Shown: piece by piece, positions 45,395-52,670 of the stretch
How positions within the stretch are numbered: the first letter of the stretch is position 1
Layout: each line of letters opens with the position of its first letter
Origin: Campylobacter vulpis
GTDB lineage: Bacteria; Campylobacterota; Campylobacteria; Campylobacterales; Campylobacteraceae
Assembly (NCBI RefSeq): GCF_014217995.1
Contig: NZ_CP041617.1
Location: forward strand, 124,001-188,000
Length of the DNA: 64,000 nt
Direction: 5' to 3'
The notes under the pieces: generated by a model
What the model saw: only the letters and a program-made list of their open reading frames with translations
Told to the model about the DNA's origin: nothing
Database searches by the model: none
Made by a program: the position numbers and the translations under genes

Positions 45395-45865
45395 TTAAGC
45401 CTTTAAAATGTGAGTGAGTTCAAGCATTTCTATGAGGCTAGTCATAGCTTCAAAGCCTTTATTTCCAGCTTTTGAACCTGCTCTTTCTATGGCTTGTTCT
45501 AAATTGTCTGTGGTTAAAACGCCAAAACTTACAGGCACATTATATTTTAAACTTATATTTGCAATGCCTTTAGTTGTTTCAGCCGAAACATAATCAAAAT
45601 GGGGCGTTGAGCCTCTTATCACCGCACCTAGACAACAAATCGCATCAAATTTTTTACTTTCAATCGCACTTTTAAGCGTAAAAGGCACTTCAAAAGCACC
45701 CGGCACTAAAATGAGACTTAAATTTTCCTCTTTTCCGCCGTGTCTTAAAAAGGCATCTTTAGCACCCTCGACTAAGCGGTCTGTGATGATGTGATTAAAT
45801 CTTGAATTGATGATTGCAATTTTTTCATTACCTTTTAAATTTAATTTTCCCTCTAAAATTTGCAT
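45395..45865 (-). CDS. ribH: 6,7-dimethyl-8-ribityllumazine synthase
   Basis: RibH makes the lumazine precursor of riboflavin. The 156-residue protein carries [27 protein letters not shown] and [16 protein letters not shown] (with the catalytic His), followed by [11 protein letters not shown]. Length and motifs are standard. It is co-transcribed with kdsA and nusB. Confidence 0.96.
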   Translation of the reverse strand: MQILEGKLNLKGNEKIAIINSRFNHIITDRLVEGAKDAFLRHGGKEENLSLILVPGAFEVPFTLKSAIESKKFDAICCLGAVIRGSTPHFDYVSAETTKGIANISLKYNVPVSFGVLTTDNLEQAIERAGSKAGNKGFEAMTSLIEMLELTHILKA

Positions 45866-45874
45866 AATTTTTCC

Positions 45875-46678
45875 TTATATGATTTCTTGAATTTTTAAAA
45901 GTGTGCTAACGCAGTCTTTTAGTCGCTTGATATTTAGCATATTTGCCCCATCGCATAAGGCTTCGCAAGGATTAATATGCGTTTCAAAGAAAAAGCCATC
46001 AACTCCCACAGCCGCTGCCGCTCTTGCTAAAGGCTCGACAAATTCACTTTTTCCACCACTACTACCTCCTGCGGCTCCTGGCATTTGCACACTATGAGTA
46101 GCGTCAAAAATCACAGGTGCAAATTCTCGCATAATCACTAAAGAACGCATATCAACAACCAAATTTCCATAGCCAAAGCTACTTCCTCTCTCTGCCACAA
46201 AAACGCCATTTTTCTCCGCTATCTCATAGCCTTGCTCCTTAATTCCACGCGTTTGAAGCACCTTTTTAATGCTGTATTGTATATCACTTGGAGTGAGAAA
46301 CTGCCCTTTTTTGATATTAACTTTTGCGGGAGTTTTTGCGGCTGCGATGAGTAAATCCGTTTGACGGCATAAAAAAGCAGGGATTTGAAGCACATCGGCG
46401 ACTTCACTTGCCTTTTTTGCTTGTTGGCTTTCGTGAATATCTGTTAAAATTTGCATTTCAAATTTTTCTTTAACTTTTTGCAGAATTTCTAAGCCTTTTT
46501 CAAGTCCGGGACCACGAAAAGAGCTTATGCTTGTGCGATTTGCTTTATCAAAGCTTGATTTAAAATAAAAGTCGATTTTATCATTTTCATTAAATTCTCG
46601 CAAAGCCTCTGCCACGCTAAAAACAAGCTCTTCGCTTTCTATCACGCAAGGACCTGCGATTAAAATCATTTTTTTCAT
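45875..46678 (-). CDS. kdsA: 2-dehydro-3-deoxyphosphooctonate aldolase (KDO-8-P synthase)
   Basis: KdsA condenses arabinose 5-phosphate and phosphoenolpyruvate to KDO-8-P for lipid A core. The 267-residue protein shows [11 protein letters not shown] near the N-terminus, [29 protein letters not shown] and [11 protein letters not shown], all typical of the family. It is the first gene of the kdsA-ribH-nusB-pyrF run. Confidence 0.96.
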   Translation of the reverse strand: MKKMILIAGPCVIESEELVFSVAEALREFNENDKIDFYFKSSFDKANRTSISSFRGPGLEKGLEILQKVKEKFEMQILTDIHESQQAKKASEVADVLQIPAFLCRQTDLLIAAAKTPAKVNIKKGQFLTPSDIQYSIKKVLQTRGIKEQGYEIAEKNGVFVAERGSSFGYGNLVVDMRSLVIMREFAPVIFDATHSVQMPGAAGGSSGGKSEFVEPLARAAAAVGVDGFFFETHINPCEALCDGANMLNIKRLKDCVSTLLKIQEII

Positions 46679-46742
46679 TATATTTCCTCGTAAAATTTAA
46701 AAAATTATATCAAAGAAAATTTAATTAAGTAGATGAAAGGAG

Positions 46743-46764
46743 AAAACCCTCATTAAGAGGGCTT
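46743..46764 (-). terminator. Terminator of the flavodoxin gene
   Basis: On the minus strand aagccctc-ttaat-gagggtttt forms a stem ending in a T run just downstream of the fldA stop. Confidence 0.7.
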
Positions 46765-46768
46765 GAGA

Positions 46769-47260
46769 TTAAGAAAATTGAGCTTTGATTTGTGCAATCC
46801 AAGCGTCTATTCTTGCTTCAGTTTGGTCTTCTTGATTGTCATTATCTAAAGCTAGTCCAACAAATTTACCATCAACAACCGCATCACTAGCTTCAAAATT
46901 ATAACCATCTGTTGAAACTTCGCCCACTAAAGTCGCTCCAGCGTCTTTTAAATTTTGAGCTAATTTTCCCATACCGCCACAATAAGTATCCGAATAGCTT
47001 TCACTATCACCCATACCAAAAACCGCTACAACTTTTCCGCCAAGGCTTAAGCTTGAAAAATCAAAGCTATCCCAGTCATCTTGCAAATCACCACTTCCCC
47101 AAGTCGAAGTTCCGCAAATGAGTTTATCGTAAGAATTGATCTTTGCTGCGTCAATGTCTGCTATGTTTAAAACATCGCTAATGCCAAGCTTATCGGCTAT
47201 GATGTTTGCCGCACTTTCAGTGTTTCCCATAGCACTTCCATAAATTACTGCTACTGCCAT
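46769..47260 (-). CDS. fldA: Flavodoxin
   Basis: This FMN electron carrier has 163 residues. The FMN phosphate-binding loop is GSAMGNTES (residues 8-16), with STWGSGDLQDDW near 52 and GMGDSESYSDTYCGG near 85. It is the likely electron acceptor of the pyruvate oxidoreductase at 18133. A good Shine-Dalgarno (aaggag) precedes the ATG, and a terminator follows; a TAAAAT-type -10 lies about 30 bases upstream. Confidence 0.96.
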   Translation of the reverse strand: MAVAVIYGSAMGNTESAANIIADKLGISDVLNIADIDAAKINSYDKLICGTSTWGSGDLQDDWDSFDFSSLSLGGKVVAVFGMGDSESYSDTYCGGMGKLAQNLKDAGATLVGEVSTDGYNFEASDAVVDGKFVGLALDNDNQEDQTEARIDAWIAQIKAQFS

Positions 47261-47335
47261 TTGTTCTCCTTGAAATTTTAGTATCTGTTAATTTTAGCAT
47301 AGTTTTGCTAAATCATACAAAAAAAGTTTTATTTG

Positions 47336-47650
47336 TTAAAATTTAGAACAAGAAAATTCTTTATCTAATTTAAAAATTTTGCAATATTCACAATACACGC
47401 AACTTACGCTTCTTTTAGCACATACTAAGGGAATTTTACGCTTTTTTGCTTCGGTTTTGATTTTTTTCATTGTGTTGTGGTTGAGAAAGCTCGTGAGCAT
47501 AACTACACATTGCGTGTCATTTGGAATGGGCTTTTTATTAACTCTGTTTTCATTTCTTGCGTCCCAATGCACGATTTTTTTAGCACCTAAATCCTGCAAA
47601 ACAGCCCGAATAGGCGTAATCTCATCTGCGCCGATGACTAAAACTGACAT
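47336..47650 (-). CDS. DUF2325 protein with Cys motif
   Basis: This 104-residue protein starts MSVLVIGADEITPIRAVLQD, a nucleotide/Rossmann-like DUF2325 core. It ends with a Cys-rich tail (CAKRSVSCVYCEYCKIF) that could bind iron or another metal. Its promoter region carries a near-perfect Fur-type box. Function unknown; a redox or metal-linked role is suggested by the cysteines and the operator. Monocistronic by spacing. Confidence 0.7.
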   Translation of the reverse strand: MSVLVIGADEITPIRAVLQDLGAKKIVHWDARNENRVNKKPIPNDTQCVVMLTSFLNHNTMKKIKTEAKKRKIPLVCAKRSVSCVYCEYCKIFKLDKEFSCSKF

Positions 47651-47671
47651 TATGTTTCCTTTTTTAGATTT

Positions 47672-47686
47672 TGATAATAATTATTA
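47672..47686 (-). promoter_or_regulatory. Fur/PerR-type operator at the DUF2325 promoter
   Basis: TGATAAT-A-ATTATTA (read on the plus strand) matches the 7-1-7 Fur consensus TGATAATnATTATCA at 13 of 14 fixed positions. On the minus strand a TATAAT overlaps the adjoining region, so binding would block transcription of the gene ending at 47650. Confidence 0.6.
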
Positions 47687-47738
47687 TATTATAAAAAACT
47701 GAATAAATTTTGAATTTTATTATCAAAATAAAAAGAAT

Positions 47739-48326
47739 TTAGCTTAAAATTTCATAAAAACTTAAGCTTGTTATGCCGAATTTTTTTAATTTTATCCTTG
47801 TGAAATTTGCTATATTTTCAGGTGTTTTAGCCTTACTTTGATGTTCTAAGATGATGCACTCTACTAGGCTTAAATCAAGCCTCTCTAAAAAATGATAAAT
47901 CTTATCATAAATTCCACTAAATCCCTCTCTTATGTCAAAAGGTGGGTCAAAATACAAAATGACAGGTTTATTAAGGTTTTTCAAAAGTTCTGGCAAGAGT
48001 AAAAAGCTATCATTATTCAAAACTTCAAGTTTGGCTTCGAGATTTTTGGCATTTTGCGAGGCTATTTTAAAGGCATTTTTGTCAAGCTCGATAGCATAGG
48101 CTTTGAAAGCATAATTGCTTAAAGCTTCAGCAGCCATTAAGGCACTTCCACCAAAGGCTTCAATGAAAATTTTCCCTCTTAAATTCTCTCTTAAGACATT
48201 AAAAACGCAAGCTTTTACTATACTTTTGGTGCTTCTTGTTTTTTCAAAACTTGGTAAAAGTAGCTTTTTACCCTTAAATCGACCGCTTTCTATGGTGGCG
48301 TAGAGTTTTTGAGAGTTTTTACTCAT
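47739..48326 (-). CDS. rsmD: 16S rRNA (guanine966-N2)-methyltransferase-like
   Basis: RsmD methylates G966 of 16S rRNA. The 195-residue protein has the family N-terminus GRFKGKKLLLP, VFNVL, motif I (FIEAFGGSALMAAEAL) and the N6/N2-type catalytic motif FDPPF near residue 127. It overlaps the hypothetical gene upstream by 8 bases. Confidence 0.9.
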   Translation of the reverse strand: MSKNSQKLYATIESGRFKGKKLLLPSFEKTRSTKSIVKACVFNVLRENLRGKIFIEAFGGSALMAAEALSNYAFKAYAIELDKNAFKIASQNAKNLEAKLEVLNNDSFLLLPELLKNLNKPVILYFDPPFDIREGFSGIYDKIYHFLERLDLSLVECIILEHQSKAKTPENIANFTRIKLKKFGITSLSFYEILS

Positions 48327-48702
48327 TAACTAAGGCTTTGACGAGTTTATTTTTAAGTTCTAAAATTGCCATATCGATTTTATTTTGATAGTCTTTTTTA
48401 AATTCGTTAGCGATATAATCAATCTTTGTTTCAAGCTTTCTTTTTTCCTCTTCTACGCGTTTTTGTGTGGCAAGCTCTAAAGCAGTATCAAATTCTTCTA
48501 AACTTGAAAAAAGCTTTTCTTTGCTAAAAGGTGTGGATAAAAAGGGCGAGTTTTTTGCTATGATGAAAAGCGGTTTGGAGCTTGGAATTTTCGTATCACT
48601 AATGATAAAATCGCAATCTTTTTTCATCACTAAATGCTCTTTTAAAAATAATTCCAAAGCCCTTTCTAAAAGTAAATCTTTAAATTCTAAAGAAATTTTC
48701 AT
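48319..48702 (-). CDS. Hypothetical protein with C-terminal coiled coil
   Basis: This soluble 127-residue protein has an N-terminal alpha/beta-like part (residues 1-65) and a charged coiled coil (about 75-120, rich in Glu/Lys). There is no signal peptide. It overlaps both neighbours (8 bases with rsmD, 4 bases with the gene at 49760), so it is a genuine operon member. Family not recognised. Confidence 0.65.
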   Translation of the reverse strand: MKISLEFKDLLLERALELFLKEHLVMKKDCDFIISDTKIPSSKPLFIIAKNSPFLSTPFSKEKLFSSLEEFDTALELATQKRVEEEKRKLETKIDYIANEFKKDYQNKIDMAILELKNKLVKALVNE

Positions 48703-49760
48703 ATTAAACTTACCTTTAAAGTATGATTTCTAAGGCTATCTGGCTTAATGCCTTGTGTTAAAAGCTCAAATTCCTTAAGACTTAAAATATAAAAATCGCT
48801 AAAATCTCTCCCACAACTTTGCATTAATTTTTTTGCACAAGTGTCAAAGAGGTAAAAATCATCTTCATTATTAACTAACAAAAAATCACTTCCGCTATCA
48901 TAAGCGTCTAAAATAATTTCACTTGCCATTTTATAGCTTAAATCCTCGTTTAATTTTAAAAGTGTGTAGCCATTATTTTGATAAGCCTTTTCAAATGTGA
49001 TAAAACGAGCTTTTAATCTAGCTTTTAAAGAATTGTCTAAGTCAAAATTATAACAAGCGATGTTGAAATTTGAAAAATTATGTTTCAAGTGTTCTTTAAA
49101 ATTTGGCTTATTTTCATTTTCTTTTTTGAAGCAAAGTAAATTTTTATCAAATAGATTTTGTTTTAAAATTTCCTCACAAAGCCATTTTACAGCGTTTTCA
49201 AGCTCATCAAAAGGGCTTTTAAGATGATAAAAAATCCCCCTTTCTTTATCGCATAAAATTTTCAAAATAGCCTCTTTTTTGCTAGAGTCTTTTTCTATCA
49301 GTTTAAAGGCAAGGTAAAATAGGGCATTCCCCATAAATTCACTATGAAATTCCAAAAGATCATCTGCGTAATAAAAATGCTCCAAATTCCCATAAAGCCT
49401 TTTATCCTCTTCATCGCAAAAGGGTGCTAAAAGTGTAAATTTCTCCCAAAAATCATTTTTATCAAACAACAAATCTTTATAGGCTCTTTTTGTGCTAAGC
49501 GGCTCTATGATAAGATTTAAGCCAAATTGCAGCAAAATATCCTCTAAAGGCGTAGAAAGAGGAACTGGGACATTATTAATTTTTACATAAGAGTTTTCAT
49601 TTTTATCAAATTTAAAATAAATATCATCATTTTGCACTTGTAAGAGTAAATCATAAAGCTTTAAAAAATTTTCATAATTCTCATAAATATAAGGCTTATA
49701 ATAGCTCTCATAATCTAACTCTTTATCAAAGCGAAAAATGTGTAATTCTAGCTTTTTCAT
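48699..49760 (-). CDS. DUF5644-like conserved epsilonproteobacterial protein
   Basis: The protein has 353 residues. The N-terminus (KLELHIFRFDKELDYESYY) resembles the start of DUF5644 proteins, a ferredoxin-like fold without the iron-sulfur cysteines. The C-terminal half contains a CYNFD segment reminiscent of HdrB/CCG-like proteins. No membrane segments are visible. It lies 9 bases downstream of gatB. Function unknown. Confidence 0.6.
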   Translation of the reverse strand: MKKLELHIFRFDKELDYESYYKPYIYENYENFLKLYDLLLQVQNDDIYFKFDKNENSYVKINNVPVPLSTPLEDILLQFGLNLIIEPLSTKRAYKDLLFDKNDFWEKFTLLAPFCDEEDKRLYGNLEHFYYADDLLEFHSEFMGNALFYLAFKLIEKDSSKKEAILKILCDKERGIFYHLKSPFDELENAVKWLCEEILKQNLFDKNLLCFKKENENKPNFKEHLKHNFSNFNIACYNFDLDNSLKARLKARFITFEKAYQNNGYTLLKLNEDLSYKMASEIILDAYDSGSDFLLVNNEDDFYLFDTCAKKLMQSCGRDFSDFYILSLKEFELLTQGIKPDSLRNHTLKVSLI

Positions 49761-49769
49761 TTTTATCCT

Positions 49770-51188
49770 TTAAGTCAGTTTCGCTTTTAAAAGCTCATTG
49801 ACCTTAGCAGGATTGAAAGCACCCTTACCCTCTTTCATCACTTGCCCTACAAAAAAGCCAAAAAGCTTATCTTTACCGCTTTTATACTCAGCGACCTTAT
49901 CGGCATTTGCTTCTAAAATTTGTGTAATTACCGCCTCAATAGCCCCATCATCACTGACTTGTTTAAGTCCTAATTTTTCAATCGCTGCGTCAATTTCCAC
50001 TTCCACATTTTCAAAGACAAAGGCTAGGACTTCTTTAGCCGCTTTAGCACTGATTTGCCCCTCTTCAATGCGTTTGATTAAAATACTAAGTTTTGATGCT
50101 TTCACAGGGGAATTTTCTAGGGTTAAATCACCCTTTAAAAGTCCCATAAGCTCGGTTGTAAGCCAAGTTACGCAAAGTTTAGGATTTAAATTTTGTCCGC
50201 ATAAATATTCAAAAAAACGGCTCATCTCAAGAGAGCTTATTAGCACCTCTGCATCGCTTTCTTTAATGCCAAACTCACGCATATAACGCGTTTTTTTTTC
50301 ATCAGGAAGTTCAGGTATGCTTAAAGTTAAAAATTCCTCTTTTAAAAGCACGGGTAAAAGGTCAGGGTCTGGGAAATAACGATACTCCGCCGCTTCTTCT
50401 TTTCCTCTCATCGAACGCGTGATAAGCTTAGTTGTATCAAATAGCCTTGTTTCTTGCACGACTTCTTCTTCATAAGTGCCGTCCTCCCACGCTCTGCTTT
50501 GTCTTTCTACCTCATAATCAATCGCCTTTTGGATAAAGCGAAAAGAATTAAGATTTTTAATCTCTACCCTCGTATAAAGCTTTGTATCGCCTTTTGGGCG
50601 TATGCTTACATTTGCATCGCAGCGAAAGCTACCCTCTTGCATATTAGCGTCTGAAATATCTAAAAAGCGTATAATGGAGTGCAGTTTTTTAAGATAAGCC
50701 ACCGCTTCATCACTACTTCTAAGCTCAGGCTCACTTACTATCTCAAGCAAAGGAGTGCCAGAGCGGTTTAAATCAACCTTAGAAAAATTTGCTTCGTGGA
50801 TATTTTTCCCCGCATCTTCTTCTAAGTGTGCCCTTGTAATGCCTATGCGTTTTTGCGTGTCATTTATAGTGATAAAAAGCTCCCCTCCCTCAACGATGGG
50901 TATGTCAAATTGCGAAATTTGATAAGCTTTTGGCAGGTCTGGGTAAAAATAATTTTTGCGGTTAAAAATGCTTTTTTTATGAATAGTAGCATTAATGGCT
51001 TTTCCAAAAGAAATGGCTTTTTTCACTGCCTCTTCATTTAGCACGGGCAAGGCACCGGGTAAGGCTAGGCAGGTAGGACAGACATTAGTATTAGGCTCTT
51101 CACCAAAAGAGGTGGCACAAGAGCAAAAAATTTTCGTTTTGGTATTAAGCTGGGCATGCACTTCTAGCCCTATCACAACTTCAAACAT
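49770..51188 (-). CDS. gatB: Aspartyl/glutamyl-tRNA amidotransferase subunit B
   Basis: GatB is the kinase/tRNA-binding subunit of the GatCAB complex that converts Glu-tRNA(Gln) and Asp-tRNA(Asn). The 472-residue protein starts [20 protein letters not shown] and has the zinc-site cysteines ([12 protein letters not shown]) plus [19 protein letters not shown]. The YqeY-like tail is also present. Full length for the family. A TATAAT lies upstream on the minus strand. Confidence 0.97.
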   Translation of the reverse strand: MFEVVIGLEVHAQLNTKTKIFCSCATSFGEEPNTNVCPTCLALPGALPVLNEEAVKKAISFGKAINATIHKKSIFNRKNYFYPDLPKAYQISQFDIPIVEGGELFITINDTQKRIGITRAHLEEDAGKNIHEANFSKVDLNRSGTPLLEIVSEPELRSSDEAVAYLKKLHSIIRFLDISDANMQEGSFRCDANVSIRPKGDTKLYTRVEIKNLNSFRFIQKAIDYEVERQSRAWEDGTYEEEVVQETRLFDTTKLITRSMRGKEEAAEYRYFPDPDLLPVLLKEEFLTLSIPELPDEKKTRYMREFGIKESDAEVLISSLEMSRFFEYLCGQNLNPKLCVTWLTTELMGLLKGDLTLENSPVKASKLSILIKRIEEGQISAKAAKEVLAFVFENVEVEIDAAIEKLGLKQVSDDGAIEAVITQILEANADKVAEYKSGKDKLFGFFVGQVMKEGKGAFNPAKVNELLKAKLT

Positions 51189-51219
51189 TGAGTTTTCCTT
51201 ATGATTTAATTTTCATAGT

Positions 51220-51225
51220 ATTATA
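51220..51225 (-). promoter_or_regulatory. -10 element of gatB
   Basis: TATAAT on the minus strand, about 32 bases upstream of the gatB ATG, with an aagga Shine-Dalgarno closer in. Confidence 0.55.
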
Positions 51226-51255
51226 ATCAAATAATATTAATTTATATTCTTATGT

Positions 51256-51261
51256 TAAAAT
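51256..51261 (+). promoter_or_regulatory. Extended -10 (TG-T-TAAAAT) of the glycan locus
   Basis: TGTTAAAAT lies 26 bases upstream of the first methyltransferase ATG, with a Shine-Dalgarno (aaagga) following. It diverges from the gatB promoter and may drive the long plus-strand operon. Confidence 0.5.
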
Positions 51262-51286
51262 AACGCATTGCATTTAAAGGAAAATA

Positions 51287-52009
51287 ATGAAAATTTACGC
51301 AGACAATAAAGAAGTTTCGAGTAATCAAGGCTCAAATGAGCAAATTTGGGAAGAAATCTTTTCTAAAAAAGAATGGGGTAAATACCCAAGCGAAAGTGTG
51401 ATTCGCTTTATCGCTAGGAATTTTTATAATGTAAAAGATAGAAATAGCATTAAAATTTTAGAACTAGGACTTGGCACAGGAGCAAATTTGTGGTTTTGTG
51501 CAAGAGAGGGCTTTAAGGTCAGTGGCATAGAGTGGAGTAAAACAGGGGTTGAACGCTTTAAAGCAAGAATGCAAGATGAAAAGTTAAGCACACAAATAGA
51601 ACAAATTGAAATTGGCGATTATTTAGAAAAGCTTGATAATTTTAAAGATGAAAGCTTTGATGCGTGGATAGATAGCTATTCTCTAGCTTATAATGATTTT
51701 GAAAAAACGAAGCAAATCATACAAAAAGCGATTAAAAAGCTAAAAATAGGCGGTAAATTTTTCTCCCTAACCCCTAGCCTTTATAATGAGGGCTTTAAAG
51801 AGGAGGCGAATTTGGGCTATCATTTGGTAAAGCCTGTTAGCGGTAGCGATGCTTTCACGGGCGTGATTCGCTATTGTGATGAGGGAGATTTAAGAAAGCT
51901 TTATGAGGGGGAGGGTTACAAAATTACAAGTATTAAAATCCATATTCAAAAAGATTTAGAAAAACAACTTAATGAACTTTACATCATCGAGGGAGAGCGT
52001 TATGAATAA
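51287..52009 (+). CDS. SAM-dependent methyltransferase A (repeat copy 1)
   Basis: This class I methyltransferase has 240 residues. Motif I is LELGLGTGANLWF (near residue 55), followed by the acidic strand end GIEWS. Residues 21-126 are identical to residues 7-112 of the next gene at both DNA and protein level, while the C-terminal halves diverged (here FDAWIDSYSLAYNDFEKT). Position at the head of the ptm/leg locus suggests O- or N-methylation of the flagellar sugar. The substrate cannot be read. The last codons overlap the next ATG. Confidence 0.85.
   Translation: MKIYADNKEVSSNQGSNEQIWEEIFSKKEWGKYPSESVIRFIARNFYNVKDRNSIKILELGLGTGANLWFCAREGFKVSGIEWSKTGVERFKARMQDEKLSTQIEQIEIGDYLEKLDNFKDESFDAWIDSYSLAYNDFEKTKQIIQKAIKKLKIGGKFFSLTPSLYNEGFKEEANLGYHLVKPVSGSDAFTGVIRYCDEGDLRKLYEGEGYKITSIKIHIQKDLEKQLNELYIIEGERYE
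51347..51664 (+). repeat. 318-bp direct repeat, copy 1
   Basis: Identical base for base to 52020-52337, an offset of 673. The boundaries fall exactly between codons (TGG to GCG, 106 codons), covering the SAM-binding half of both methyltransferases. Confidence 0.97.
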
Positions 52010-52670
52010 AAGTGTTTTGTGGGAAGAAATCTTTTCTAAAAAAGAATGGGGTAAATACCCAAGCGAAAGTGTGATTCGCTTTATCGCTAGGAATTTTTAT
52101 AATGTAAAAGATAGAAATAGCATTAAAATTTTAGAACTAGGACTTGGCACAGGAGCAAATTTGTGGTTTTGTGCAAGAGAGGGCTTTAAGGTCAGTGGCA
52201 TAGAGTGGAGTAAAACAGGGGTTGAACGCTTTAAAGCAAGAATGCAAGATGAAAAGTTAAGCACACAAATAGAACAAATTGAAATTGGCGATTATTTAGA
52301 AAAGCTTGATAATTTTAAAGATGAAAGCTTTGATGCGGTGATTGATGTGGCAAGTTTGTGTTGTAATGACAGAGAAAAAACGCGTCAAATTTTCCTAAAA
52401 GCCTTTAAAAAGCTTAAAGTGGGCGGTAAGTTTTTTTCTACTGCTTTGGGGCGTGGTGCGTTAGGCTCTTTGGGTAAGGGCGATTTTTTCGAGCCTAAAG
52501 AGGGCATTTATACCAATGTGGGAAAACTTCGTTTTGATGATGAGCTAAGTCTTAAAGAGCTTTATGCACATAGTAATTTAAAATGCCTTAGCCTTAGCAC
52601 TCAAATTTTAGAAAATGAGGGCGTAGTTCTTGATAAAATTTTAATTTTTGAAGGGCTTAAAAATGCCTAG
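52002..52670 (+). CDS. SAM-dependent methyltransferase B (repeat copy 2)
   Basis: The ATG at 52002 overlaps the end of methyltransferase A by 8 bases; an in-frame ATG at 51972 lies inside that gene and is less likely. The protein has 222 residues. The N-terminal 106-residue SAM-binding block is identical to copy 1, and the C-terminal half is related but different (FDAVIDVASLCCNDREKTRQ). It overlaps the next gene, which starts at 52663. Probably a second flagellar-sugar methyltransferase with altered acceptor specificity. Confidence 0.85.
   Translation: MNKSVLWEEIFSKKEWGKYPSESVIRFIARNFYNVKDRNSIKILELGLGTGANLWFCAREGFKVSGIEWSKTGVERFKARMQDEKLSTQIEQIEIGDYLEKLDNFKDESFDAVIDVASLCCNDREKTRQIFLKAFKKLKVGGKFFSTALGRGALGSLGKGDFFEPKEGIYTNVGKLRFDDELSLKELYAHSNLKCLSLSTQILENEGVVLDKILIFEGLKNA
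52020..52337 (+). repeat. 318-bp direct repeat, copy 2
   Basis: Perfect partner of 51347-51664. Recombination between the copies would delete 673 bp and leave one hybrid methyltransferase gene in frame. Confidence 0.97.
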
